From the NCBI GenBank assembly GCA_021292105.1, contig CM037870.1:43232576-43296575 (forward strand): a DNA stretch of 64,000 nt, in the 5' to 3' direction. Source of the DNA: Anadara kagoshimensis (lineage: Eukaryota; Mollusca; Bivalvia; Arcoida; Arcidae). The notes under the pieces were generated by a model. The model searched no databases and was not told where the DNA came from. It was given only the letters and a program-made list of their open reading frames with translations. Within the stretch, counting starts at the first letter, position 1. Each line of letters starts with the position of its first letter. The position numbers were made by a program, and so were the translations under genes. Positions 26,001-41,000 of this stretch are shown in pieces.

Positions 26001-29000
26001 TTTTAACAATTTCACTGTAAAAATTTTCATGATTTCTGACTGTAGGGAAAATGTACCAAAGCATTTTTCGCTGAGAATATATATTTGCGGTATATGTGTC
26101 ACCGTGAAAATCGCGAATATTTTCCCCGCGAATGTTTCATCTTATACAGTATATGTTTTATATTAACTTTAAACCACTGGTTTTAAAATGTAAATATGTA
26201 CACATCAAGAATTATTTTTATATTCACATCATGCACATTTTAGTTTTTTACTTTTTGCTTATTTATACAGGTATAGACAAACAACATTATTGACCTGTCC
26301 GCTTGATTTTCCATAAATGGCGATCCACCCAAAGCACGTGTAGCTTTAGGATTCGCAATTCATACATAAACAATGCACATTTCCCATTGTGTAGTTAAAA
26401 TTAACACCTTTGCCCCCTATATATAAATATACTGGTCATTTAAAACAAAGGTCAAGCGGACAGGTCAATGTTGTTTGCCTATATATACAGGTAAATGTAA
26501 AACAATTGAAACGGTTTGAACATGTGTATAATATAGAACATCATCTATGGACACGATGTGTGATGTGTTGTATACGGTGATCGTTCCAAGTCGTGGGTTT
26601 ATATTTATACAGTCATTTATTTTTGTCTTGTATTATTTTCTTATTTTCATATTTTACATTCTTGGTTACATTAGCTGTTACATGAAGTACATGTCTGTAA
26701 TGGGTTTAAAATTCATTTATGAAGCCCAGATGTTACAGTACCGTAATTAGAAAAAAAAATGTTAAAATTAATTTTTTGTCTAAAATGAATTAAGATCCTC
26801 ATGGTACAGGCGTGCGGTGATTCCCATGTAGCCTTTCATTCAAATAAAGCTTTTGTAGAAGAATGTATTGTTATTGTTTATTTGAAAATTAAACAAGAGT
26901 TATACATTATATTACATGCATGCCCGGTTGTTGGTTCAGTGTTTGGTAAGAAGCAACGTTTTTGTTTAAAAACGGTCCTATAAAAGATAAGTTTATTATA
27001 TCAAGTCGTCGACACTACTGTATACCGTTTTGTCAAAATATCAAGTTTCTGTCCCAAGGTTTAAAGTGTTTACCTTATTGTGATTGTGTTCTTAATTGCA
27101 TGTATAGGCCAACAATTTTGACCTGTCTGTTTGACTTTTATCACGGATCAAGGGGAACACAGGAGTTTATTTGTACAGTACATGATATATACACTCACCT
27201 CATAGAGTAAGCATGTGTACTGTGTATCATGTATTTGGTGGACCCTCATAATAACAGGTCAAGCGGACAGGTCAATGTTGTTTGCCTATACTAATTACAT
27301 GTATCACGGATAAAAAACATTATGTCCCAACAATACAAACAAATCATAATTCATGTGAAGCACTCACAGTTATGTCTTGATTGTAAAGTTTAAATTAATC
27401 AACAGTAGCACAAGGAAAATCGAAGCGATGCTATAGACAGACCGGAAAACAGTGTATTGTATAGGCAAACAACATTGACCTGTCCGTTTGACCTTTCATT
27501 TAGGAGGGTCAACCCAATGCATAGGTAGCGTTAGGATTCGCAGTTATTACAAATACACATTGCCCACGTTTAGTGTTCACATCAGGTAGACGAAATATAC
27601 ACGCGTGGTCCCTATTACTTAAATTTACTCGTCCATATAAAATATTTAAATCAAAGGTCAAAGGGACAGGTTAAAGTATACACGCTAAAGACACCTCTGT
27701 AGAGTTCGAAAAGGAGTAAGTCACCTGTGGTCGCTACAGAGGACGCTTACACCTAGAAGCGATTGAAACAGACTGAGTAAGATAAGAAAAATACGGCAAG
27801 AACGTAACAAAATGGATTAGTAATTATATAACTCGCTTCTGAATTTTTATGACAATGGTGTCTATTGGTGTGGTCATTAATATTAGTGATAATTGAAATG
27901 CCCCATCGAAACCAAGTAATTTCTGAAGATGGTTTCCACAGAACTGGTAATATAGGAGATATAAATAAAAAACAAACATACTAATCCATATCCAAATCAC
28001 AATCCAGAAGCAAAGTAAAAACTTTAAAACTGACAAATGATTAACTGCGTGAAATTTCACCAGGGAAGTGAGGCCGGGTGCTCCGAAAGGAAAAGCACCT
28101 CCTATTTAGCTAGCCACATGCACACCTGCCACGTGCGTAATCAAAATTATTTGAAAGGAACGTAGAATGTCAACTATATCCAAGGCAATCCTGGACACAG
28201 AGACATCAAACTTATCAACGATACTGTGATGACAGCCATAAAACTTTTTGAGGGCCTTTATAAGCCTAGGCTTGCAATATCCCTTGGCCAACAATTTATT
28301 TGCAAAATGTGATGGAACACTAATAATAGATAAAGGAGCTTGACAGTTTCTTTTTAAATATATAATTTTACATTATTCGATAATTAAATATCATTACATT
28401 ATACATTTATCAGTTTTGCCATTTATAAAGTAATGGTGATTATCTTGCATACCATAGGGATTTGGTGAAGCTTAATTATATTCTAATTAGTCTAGTGACC
28501 TTAGGGTAATTGTTAATATTTCAGAACCGCTGGTTGAAACATTGATCAGGCCATTGGACAACAATGGCACTTCTTTATGGACACAGTCTATTAAATACAT
28601 TCATTGTAAATCTCTGCTAGTACAATTTTTAACGAATTCTTTATAATAGCTTACACACAAGGCGGGTGTAGCTACCTTAACAGGACGTGCATACCCTTTC
28701 GAAGCACCCGGTCCCACTTCCCTAGTAGAGTAGGTTCAAAGTGTTTACTTTGGTTTTGAATTATGGTTTGGACATGTGTTGGTATGCTTTGTTTTGAATA
28801 TAACATTTTTCATATCAGAGTGTCTACTGAATATATTATATTCAGTGTATTGCCTTCATTCTTGCATATGTTTCTCATTAAAACTATAAAGGACGTTTCT
28901 TCTACAGACTTTAATACCACCAGAAAGTAGGACGATATCGAATGCGGAATTCAATCAGCACATATATGATTTATTATTGGCGTTCAGTATATTTCTTGTA

Positions 29001-32000
29001 AACATTACTACATACACATGTGTGATAGGTATCGCTTTAACTCTAAAAGCGATATAGAAAATGTGATAAAGTGATAGCTACTTTGTTATTTATGTTTTAT
29101 TTCTTGATAATGAGGAAATCCATTGCGCAAAAGAGTATCCATATGTTTATACTGTAAGGGTGTTTTTAGTACTTAGAATGTTCTTATGAAAAAGGTGTTA
29201 TTCACCCACAACGTTCCGGTGTTTATAAATGGTTTAATATCAAACACAAAACATCAGTCCAAATCCAGTTCACAATCCAAATAAAGCAAAATAACTACTT
29301 CATATCAAGTGAGGCTTGAGGGTGCTCTGGAAGGTAAGCTCGTCATGTCTAACTAAATATACCCACCACGTGTGTTAAATCTAAATCCGAAAAGCAAAAT
29401 GTAAACACTGAAAGGTTTTTAATTAAAATAAACAATTGAGACCAGTTGCTCCAGAAAGGTAAGCACAACCTGTGTAGCTACATGTAGCTACATCCATCAC
29501 GTGTAAATAATCACAATAAAACATAAGAATGGAAGGGACATGGAATTATGGGAAGTCACACATATTCAAGATTATTTTGGAAATGAAAGGTGGAGAACCT
29601 TGACTAGTAATGTAAAAACAAGGGTCCTTTTTGATAGAAAATGTTCATATCATCTTGTCGGTTGACACCGTATTGTTAGCAACCAGCCTCGTAGAGCCAA
29701 TAGACTTAAACAAATAATTATGAATCTGATCATTTCTCTATAAAATGGCAGACAAAAAACGTTTCAGAGAGAATTAATAGTAACACAAGGCCAAAGTGGA
29801 ATTTACAACCTTAGAGGTCTTGTGAAACAACACTTTGAACGAAATAAAAAGTTATTTTGGGGTTAATGATAGCATTGATCAGTCAAATTACCTTTCAAAA
29901 AGTTGACTTATAAAACGGTGTTACACGGGAATGTTTCCATCTGTTCCTCGTGTCATTAAATAAAGGTGAAATAATGTGTTTATAAAAAGGTTCTCAGTAA
30001 AATTCAATTAAACAGTACACACGTTATCAACGAACATAAGCTTTATTTTCTTAACACAACGAAAATTATCCAATTCGGGGCATGTAGTCGACAATTCAAT
30101 ATCCTGATTATTAAGTCCAAAACTTTCTACAAAATTTAAAACTCAACGCAAGTACTATTGAAAAAAATAAAAACATCTCTAGAGTGTGGTTTCACATTCT
30201 CGGTTGTTTTGCCAGATAATTCTTATTTAGCCACATCTTGTGAATTGAAATGTTACTATTTATTTTTCTAAAGATAGATTTCGCACTCGAATTTATATTT
30301 AGATAATGATAAGTATGAATACACATTAAACTATTAACCAAAAAACTTTCCCCATAAACCTTTTTTGCCCCATGTTAAAAATAAACATTTTTATACTTAA
30401 ATCCATGTTATAAACCCGACTGATAACCGAACTAGCGGGAGATCAATCGAAAGATAGCAGACGATATTAGGTTCGGCACCAAAACATGAAATTCCTTATC
30501 ATTTCGTATTAATAGACGAACATTAAGACTATTTTAAAGGCTTTTACATCCAATAAAGATTTTTCTGACTTTACTTTTCGAATTGTTCTTTATGAAAAAC
30601 ATTTGAAACGCCCAATTGATAATTGTACATATGCCAGACGATGTTTTGGAAACAGATTTCACAGAAAATCAAAACATTCATTGACCTGTTTATATCAAAT
30701 CCACATACACAATTTAGTCTTAATAGAACATTAACATAGAGGGCAGTATGTAAAATCTGGGAATAACTCTTCATATGGTTTTATTGTTTGGGTCAAAGCC
30801 AATATGTTCTGACCGAATTTAGTATGGAAAAAATATCGACGTTAATGATACAGATTTGATTTTAAGTTTTGATTAAGACAAGGTTAGACATCTGGAACCG
30901 TATCACCGTGCTTTAGGCTGTCACTATGTTTAGTATATGCCTCTCTAAAATGTTGTGTGAAGTTTTTATAAATCTTGAACCACTTCACTGTATTTTATTT
31001 TACATTACGTTTAGTATCGGTCTGTTGGAAGGGTAGAGACTTATAATACAAGTAAGGTTAAAGAAGCGAAGTGAGACCTGGTGCTCAGGAAGGGTAAGCA
31101 CCTCCTGTTAGGCTAGGTACACCCGCCACGTGTGTAATCAAAACTAAGTGAAAGAAACATGGAACTATTGGACGTCAAATATATCATTCAATACATTAAA
31201 GTAATATATGACAAAACTATCGATACAACCTACCTCTGATGTGGAGATAAGCCGCAGTAGCGGCCCAGCCAACACAATTGTCAGCTCGGCATTGGTAACA
31301 TCCCTGATCCTTATGTGTAACATCCTCTATTGTCATGGTAATAACACCCTCTTCACAATAGTCAAACTGGTATCTTTTATTGTTTGTGATATTGTCACCA
31401 TCTTTGAACCACTGTATCGTTGGACGAGGATACCCTATCACCTGACATTCAAATCTTTTACAGCCACCCACCGAAATCCGGGTTTTCTCTGGCATATTGT
31501 CTTTGCATCAAGTCAGATAACTGTTAAAAAATAAAAACGATTTATTAAAACAAAATGCACATCTTTCCATTAATTGGTCATGGAGTACCATAAGGATACT
31601 AATATGAATTGTGTGAGCCATAACTAGCTACCATGACCCAATATAGTAAGATTGCCAATTTGATGTTTGATTTGGTTAAAATTAGTCGAGAATTGTAAGC
31701 TGTAGAATGACATCAAGGACGGACCATAACAATCGGGCTCATAATCTAAATGAAACCACTGCGGTAGCTCAGTTGATAGAGTGTTCGCTATATAAATGGA
31801 AGGTTATGGGTTCGATTCCCGGCCGGGTTTGGCAAAGACTTGAAAGTGGGCAGTGACTTCTTTCGCCAAGCATTCGGCATTACGAAATGAAAGTCACAGT
31901 TCTTTCGGATGAGAACTTAATATAAATGAGACCCGGTGTCAAGGAATGCGTGGAACGATAAAGAACTCTGCTGTATAATACCATCAGCGCAACACACATG

Positions 32001-35000
32001 TAAATGCTGCACCTTGGCCTATAGCTGGTGACGTCTCTATATACGCGAAATAATCGTGACTAGGACGTTAAACACTATTACTCAAATCAACTCATAATCT
32101 CAATATATACATGTAGCTGTACAGTAAATTTGGTTCAAATCGATTGAGAATTGTAGACAGTAGGACGGTAAAGCAGTGACAAGCAATTGTTGATATCAAC
32201 TGGACACATGTTGTGAAGCTCCGATCACAACCAGACGTGTTTGATATATATGTAAAAGTTATCGCGTATGTGTGAATCTTCATCAGGTGATGGTAAATGT
32301 TTTGGTAACTCGTGTCATATAAAGGGAAAAATAAGGATTATACATTAATGGGTTTGCTTTAATTTTTTTTTAAAATATGTATTTGTGAATAGCAATGTTG
32401 GTGTGACGTAAAACAGTACTGCAACAAACTAATCTAGCCTTACAGATGTGCTTTCTTTTCTATAACACCAGTCTCATTTCTGTTTTTTTTTATGTGAAAA
32501 CACTGCACTGAAAAATATTCTGTCCTACACTCTATAACCAAACCAAGCTCTGTCCTCCAACTCAACTCTCTGACCTTCGATTCCCTAGATATAATTTATG
32601 TCTAACTAAGAATTCTGGTTGTTAGATCTAGAATTGATTTAATTAACACATCGCTGAATTCTGTTTGGTAAATGTTAATTGGTTACCAACTTTCCACACC
32701 TGACCTGACGAGCACACAGCTGATAGATATGTATGTGGTGTTTGGACTTGTTAACCATTTACGAACGTATATAAACACACATACCTCATTAATACAAGAA
32801 ATGTAAACTAATTATTTCTTCAACATATCAAAATATTTTGTCGATGGCACTAACAAGTGTCTGTATATTATCTTGTTCTCAAACCTACAATGTACATGTA
32901 GTGCTCGTCTAGCATGTAGTAGGAGATCGAAGTTCGATTCCAATTAGTGTCAAGTCAGCAAATCCCCAAAAACTAAGGTATACCCCCTAATGCAAAGAAT
33001 TTATTTAGCTTAAACTGGTTAATAAACAGTCCAACGTGCCTTAAAGGACACCTGTATATCATCGCCACCTGCTTATAAAGACCAGTAGATTTGTATTCCT
33101 ATTGTTCTTTATTCATTTTATTTGAACCTGTATATAAAGGCCACACTTACTGTTTCCCTTGGGCGGCCATTATAGACAGGTTTGACTGTATTTTGGAACT
33201 TTGGATTTTTTTCAAGCCCTTGTAAAAAATTTTGGTTTCACAATTTTGGTCCAAGCACTTCTGATGGAAATTGTATTCCGAAATGGCCGTCTAGTGCTGC
33301 TGGTAAATTAACACTTGTATATATGTTATATATTGCTTGCAAATAAAATGAACGTATAAGGTTCCTATGGGCGAGACTGTAAAAATAATTATTTGAGTAT
33401 GGTTGATATATTGCTTAATCTTTACTGGAGTGTAAAACAATATTTAATCGATATTTTCAGATCGGCGTGTAGCGCATATGTAGTCTCATCGAAGTATTAC
33501 AAATTATTACATTATTTAAATAACTTCAATCTCCAACTGCACCCCCGATGACCTTATGGACAGAAAGGTAGTCTACAACCCTGTTTCACTACCGATTTTA
33601 AAGGTTGTTTGGTTAGTTAGACTAGAGTTTGAAACAGTTTAGCCATATGTTGAACAAGAATAAAATTTTAACACTGTGTTGTGTTAGGAAGCAAATACAC
33701 ACCAAACTTTTGCTGATGTAAGGAACAGTGGAAAGAAGGTTAATAGGAGACTGGACGTTAATTGACCACGGACCCATCGATATCCATGTCTGATATATTG
33801 TTCAGTGTATATATGCGACGTGAACCATGAATAAAGGTTTGTTATTTGTATTGCAATAGTCTTATCATTTCGTTTCCAGACTTTTTACAGATAAAAATAA
33901 ACAGCCAATGTATAAAGACCAAAAATAGCACATGTCCCGCTGACTATTGTACAAGCTTTATTGCTTAACTCTATATATGATATCGGAATTATCAGACACA
34001 TAAACTTAAAAAATATAAAGATTTAATTTCTTTCAGACTAGAGTGTATTGCTTTGATGAGTAATGATTTTAATGTTTTCTTTTCTTTTTAGTTTTTCTTT
34101 GTCTTTCGTGTTCCGTGATTGTAATAATCATTCAAACATCACACTATAGTCGAAGTTAGGAGTTTTAAAATGAGGTGTGTCGATGTGTTTTATTTTCTAT
34201 TGTTTTTTATTTCCAATTGTTAGTTTCTCCATTCAATGTCAAAATGTGCGTTTCTCATTCGCAAAGTGTTTTTTTCTTGATATAAAGGTTTCAGAAAAGT
34301 AAATTAATAGACACATACTCTTGAAAATAAAACATGTTTCAGAAATGACTTCACTATATATATACCACGGCATTGTTGCATAATATTGTGTATATACAGG
34401 TACATCTTAACAAAAATGTCACCACTTTCTTAAATTCAGTTCAAGTAGTTGATTAAGTAACAAGAGGCCCATGGGCCTGATACGCTCACCTGATAACTAA
34501 TGGCTAGCTGATAGATTTAAAGAAAACATAAATACTAAACCCCAATGACTTTTTTCTTAACATCATAATGACCATTGTATCAATACCTACAACATTCTAA
34601 TATACATGCCTATACAAAAAGTCAATAGTTTTCAAGATAATTAACTATTTCAGTATTGTTTCACATCTGTGACCTTGACCTTTAAGCCCATAACCTTTCT
34701 CTATACATCAAAATTATCGCTGTATCAATACCTACAACATTCTAATATACATGCCTATACAAAACATTTATAGTTTTTGAGATAATTAACCATTTCGGTA
34801 TTGTTTCACATCTGTGACCTTGACCTTTGAACCCATGACCTTTTTCTATACATCAAAATGATCGCTGTATCAATACCTACAACTTTCTAACATACATGCC
34901 CATACAAAAAGTGTATAGTTTTCAAGATAATTAACCATTTTGGTATTTTTTCGCATCTGTGACCTTGACCTTTGAACCCATGACCTTTTTCTATACATCA

Positions 35001-38000
35001 AAATGATCGTTGTATCAATACCTACAACATTCTAATATACATGCCTATACAAAAGTGTATAGTTTTCAAGATAATTAACCATTTCCGTATTGTTTCGCAT
35101 CTGTGACCTTGACCTTTGAACCCATGACCTTTTTCTATACATCAAAATAATCATTGTATCAATACCTACAACATTCTAATATACATGCCTATACAAAAAA
35201 TTTATAGTTTTTGAGATAATTAACAATTTCGGTATTGTTTCACATCTGTGACCTTGACCTTTGAACCCATGACCTTTTTCTATACATCAAAATGATCGTT
35301 GTATCAATACCTACAACTTTCTAACATACATGCCTATACAAAAAGTGTATAGTTTTCAAGATAATTAACCATTTTGGTATTTTTTCGCATCTGTGACCTT
35401 GACCTTTGAACCCATGACCTTTTTCTATACATCAAAATGATCATTGTATCAATACCTACAACATTCTAATATACATGCCTATACAAAAAGTGTATAGTTT
35501 TTAAGGATAATTAACCATTTCCGTATTGTTTCGCATCTGTGACCTTGACCTCTGAACCCATGACCTTTTTCTATACATCAAAATAATCATTGTATCAATA
35601 CCTACAACATTCTAATATACATGCCTATACAAAATGTTTATAGTTTTCGAGATAATTAACCATTTCGGTATTGTTTCGCATCTGTGACCTTGACCTTTGA
35701 ACCCATGACCTTTTTCTATACATCAAAATGATTGTTGTATCAATACCTACAACATTCTAAAATACATGCAAATACAAAAAGTTTATAGTTTTCGAGATAA
35801 TTGACCATTTCAGTATTATTTCACATCTGTGACCTTGACCTTTGAACCCATGACCTTTTTCTACACATCAAAATGATCGTTGTATCAATACCTACAACAT
35901 TCTAATATACATGCCTACACAAAATGTTTATAGTTTTCGAGATAATTAACCATTTGGGTATTGTTTCGCATCTGTGACCTTGACCTTTGAACCCATGACC
36001 TTTTTCTATACATCAAAATGATCGTTGTATCAATACCTACAACATTCTAATATACATGCCTACACAAAATGTATATAGTTTTCGAGATAATTAACCATTT
36101 GGGTATTGTTTCGCATCTGTGACCTTGACCTTTGAACCCATGACCTTTTTCTATACATCAAAATAATCATTGTATCAATACCTACAACATTCTAATATAC
36201 ATGCCTATACAAAAAATTTATAGTTTTTGAGATAATTAACAATTTCGGTATTGTTTCACATCTGTGACCTTGACCTTTGAACCCATGACCTTTTTCTATA
36301 CATCAAAATGATCGTTGTATCAATACCTACAACTTTCTAACATACATGCCTATACAAAAAGTGTATAGTTTTCAAGATAATTAACCATTTCCGTATTGTT
36401 TCGCATCTGTGACCTTGACCTCTGAACCCATGACCTTTTTCTATACATCAAAATAATCATTGTATCAATACCTACAACATTCTAATATACATGCCTATAC
36501 AAAAAGTTTATAGTTTTCGAGATAATTAACCATTTCGGTATTGTTTTGCATCTGTGACCTTGACCTTTGAACCCATGACCTTTTACTACACATCAAAATG
36601 ATCGTTGTATCAATACCTACAACATTCTAATATACATGCCTATACAAAATGTTTATAGTTTTCGAGATAATTAACCATTTCGGTATTGTTTCGCATCTGT
36701 GACCTTGACCTTTGAGCCCATGACCTTTTTCTATACATCAAAATGATTGTTGTATCAATACCTACAACATTCTAAAATACATGCAAATGTTTTCGAGATA
36801 ATTAACCATTTCAGTATTGTTTCACATCTGTGACCTTGACCTTTGAACCCATGACCTTTTTCTACACATCAAAATGATCGTTGTATCAATACCTACAACA
36901 TTCTAATATACATGCCTACACAAAATGTTTATAGTTTTCGAGATAATTAACCATTTGGGTATTGTTTCGCATCTGTGACCTTGACCTTTGAACCCATGAC
37001 CTTTTTCTATACATCAAAATGATCGTTGTATCAATACCTACAACATTCTAATATACATGCCTACACAAAATGTATATAGTTTTCGAGATAATTAACCATT
37101 TGGGTATTGTTTCGCATCTGTGACCTTGACCTTTGAACCCATGACCTTTTTCTATACATCAAAATAATCATTGTATCAATACCTACAACATTCTAATATA
37201 CATGCCTATACAAAAAATTGATAGTTTTTGAGATAATTAACAATTTCGGTATTGTTTCACATCTGTGACCTTGACCTTTGAACCCATGACCTTTTTCTAT
37301 ACATCAAAATGATCGTTGTATCAATACCTACAACTTTCTAACATACATGCCTATACAAAAGTGTATAGTTTTCAAGATAATTAACCATTTCCGTATTGTT
37401 TCGCATCTGTGACCTTGACCTCTGAACCCATGACCTTTTTCTATACATCAAAATAATCATTGTATCAATACCTACAACATTCTAATATACATGCCTATAC
37501 AAAAGTTTATAGTTTTCGAGATAATTTACCATTTCGGTATTGTTTTGCATCTGTGACCTTGACCTTTGAACCCATGACCTTTTACTACACATCAAAATGA
37601 TCGTTGTATCAATACCTACAACATTCTAATATACATGCCTATACAAAATGTTTATAGTTTTCGAGATAATTAACCATTTCGGTATTGTTTCGCATCTGTG
37701 ACCTTGACCTTTGAACCCATGACCTTTTTCTATACATCAAAATGATTGTTGTATCAATACCTACAACATTCTAAAATACATGCAAATACAAAAAGTTTAT
37801 AGTTTTCGAGATAATTGACCATTTCAGTATTGTTTCACATCTGTGACCTTGACCTTTGAACTCATGACCTTTTTCTACACATCAAAATGATCGTTGTATC
37901 AATACCTACAACATTCTAATATACATGCCTATACAAAAAATTTATAGTTTTTGAGATAATTAACAATTTCGGTATTGTTTCACATCTGTGACCTTGACCT

Positions 38001-41000
38001 TTGAACCCATGACCTTTTTCTATACATCAAAATGATCGTTGTATCAATACCTACAACTTTCTAACATTCATGCCTATACAAAAAGTGTATAGTTTTCAAG
38101 ATAATTAACCATTTTGGTATTTTTTCGCATCTGTGACCTTGACCTTTGAACCCATGGCCTTTTTCTATACATCAAATGATCGTTGTATCAATACCTACAA
38201 CATTCTAATATACATGCCTATACAAAAAGTGTATAGTTTTTAAGGATAATTAACGATTTCCGTATTGTTTCGCATCTGTGACCTTGACCTCTGAACCCAT
38301 GACCTTTTTCTATACATCAAAATAATCATTGTATCAATACCTACAACATTCTAATATACATGCCTATAAAAAAAGTTTATAGTTTTCGAGATAATTAACC
38401 ATTTCGGTATTGTTTTGCATCTGTGACCTTGACCTTTGAACCCATGACCTTTTACTACACATCAAAATGATCGTTGTATCAATACCTACAACATTCTAAT
38501 ATACATGCCTATACAAAATGTTTATAGTTTTCGAGATAATTAACCATTTCCGTATTGTTTCGCATCTGTGACCTTGACCTTTGAACCCATGACCTTTTTC
38601 TATACATCAAAATGATTGTTGTATCAATACCTACAACATTCTAAAATACATGCAAATACAAAAAGTTTATAGTTTTTGAGATAATTAACCATTTCAGTAT
38701 TGTTTCACATCTGTGACCTTGACCTTTGAACCCATGACCTTTTTCTACACATCAAAATGATCGTTGTATCAATACCTACAACATTCTAATATACATGCCT
38801 ACACAAAATGTTTATAGTTTTCGAGATAATTAACCATTGGGTATTGTTTCGCATCTGTGACCTGACCTTTGAACCCATGACCTTTTTCTATACATCAAAA
38901 TGATCGTTGTATCAATACCTACAACACTCTAATATACATGCCTACACAAAATGTATATAGTTTTCGAGATAATTAACCATTTGGGTATTGTTTCGCATCT
39001 GTGACCTTGACCTTTGAACCCATGACCTTTTTTCTATACATCAAATGATCGTTGTATCAATACCTACAACATTCTAATATACATGCCTATACAAAAAGTT
39101 TATAGTTTTCGAGATAATAATTAAAATCAGAGGTAAAAAATATTAGGTCACGACCTTCACAATTGGCCTTGACCTCATTTTGAAGATACTAACAAGAAGA
39201 TGTCAAAACTGAAAACCCCATGTCATTATCTGGTCAAATAGTCAAGTTATAACAGTTTGAAGCTATTTGGCGATTTTTTTTAAAATTTAACGCAAAAACG
39301 CGTAACCTATTTTTTATCCGAATTTCACAAAATGAACAAACTATAAGCTTAAGACCCTAGAGAAGCCAAATATCACATCAGATTTTTTCTCCAATCAGTA
39401 CTTTCGGAGAAGAAGATTTTTTAAGATTTTTGCACCCCTAGGTCACGTTGACCTAGCTATGGTAGCCATGGCAACGCCACGAACAAATCTGAATTGCACC
39501 GGCCCATATATACTTCTGACAAAGTTTCATTAAAAACTGTCCAGTAGTTTCAGAGGAGAAGTCGAAAATAGGTGTTAACGACGCACACACGCACACACGC
39601 ACATACACACGCTGCGCTATGCCATAAGCTCACATGACCTTCGGTCAGGTGAGCTAAAAAGGAGACTCTTTCAAATCATTATTAGTTCTTTCCTAACGGG
39701 TTTTGGTAGAAGGCGTTTATTAATTGGTCCGTTACAAGTGTCATGTGACACTTTTTATTTTTATTTTCAAATATTGCATTCAAAAGTAGCACATGACAAT
39801 TGAGTGGTATTTGTTGTTTAGCTGCGACATTGCTGTCGACTAAAGTCTATCAGCACTCAAAACTTCACCATAGATGCAAGATCAAAAATTATCTCACACC
39901 ATATAAACTCGCGTTTATAATAATCATCCAGGTCAAGAATAATGTCTTGTCGCGAAAAGCTGAAAATTGCTGATTTGATGTAAAATAAAATCCAATAATA
40001 ACAAATTACCAATACTTCTTAAAGAAATACTAGCATGTCTTGTTATTTTGAATGTAAATTTAGATATAAAGTCCAACCTGTCTTAAAGGTCACCTCTATA
40101 TAAAGGCCACCTGCTTATTAAGGCCAATTGAATTGTATCCCAATTGTTCTTTATTCATTTTATTTGAACCTATATATAAAGGTCACCTGCCCATAAAGGC
40201 CACTTTTACAGGTTCCCTTTGGTGGCATTTATAGACAGGTTTGACTGTGAATGTAAATGTACATGGTTTGTATATCTGTTTGCATGCGATTGATATAACA
40301 ATAAAACACAACAACTCCTTGTTACTCTTTCTAATTTAAAAAGTTGATTGTTCTTGAGCCAAAAATTCTTAAAAATGCCAATAAGAAACCCAACATAGAT
40401 CAAGAGCATTCTATGTCCTGTTGATTATTACTCGTGGTTTACTGCTAAACCGTATACGATATAAAAAATATCAATTATCCAAGGAAGAGGTATGATCTAA
40501 TATTATTTGAGGAAGTATTTATCAGCTAGATCAAAATTCGGTGTGTTTTATATCAGAGTCAATGTTTATCAATAGTATCCGGAAATAGAACGTCTTGATT
40601 TAAGCCATGTGCTTCATTAAGAATGAATGAAACGTTTGATTCATAAAACCATCTTAACCCTGGAAGATTGTTAACGTGAATTTATACGTGTAACTTGTGA
40701 TTCCAAAACAAATAATAATATAAACTTACATTCAATCTGGATTGAACTCGAAAAAATAGATCTTTTGAGTTATATTGCAAAACTAATTTTAACATGTTTT
40801 TTTTTTATTTTAAATTTTAATTTTATTTCTATTTTTTTATTTTTAAATTTAAAATTTTACTTTATTTTATTTTATTATTTATTTTTTAATTTTTTCCATT
40901 CAAAATTTATATTTAAGCTGTAAAATTTTGAAAGCAAAATAGTGTTTTACGTTCAAACCTCCAGTTTGATCTTTTTTTATATTCCGCTTCATTAAAATTG

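Larger units (their letters stand above)
25942..31233. other. Remainder of the 10-kb intron
   Basis: Holds the X and W copies listed. I see no further exon in either strand between 28.8 and 31.0 kb outside the W fragments. Confidence 0.5.

Noticed and set aside
31501..31520. Alternative Ig1 acceptor at AACAG (31521)
   Set aside because: Would introduce an in-frame TGA in the phase required by the upstream exon; the inner CAAAG acceptor continues the Ig domain perfectly.
31757..31830. Possible true tRNA gene
   Set aside because: A and B boxes are present, but the acceptor stem does not pair and the sequence continues into a repeated SINE body.
34660..39115. CRISPR-like array
   Set aside because: The units are contiguous ~146-bp repeats without unique spacers, in a eukaryotic intron.
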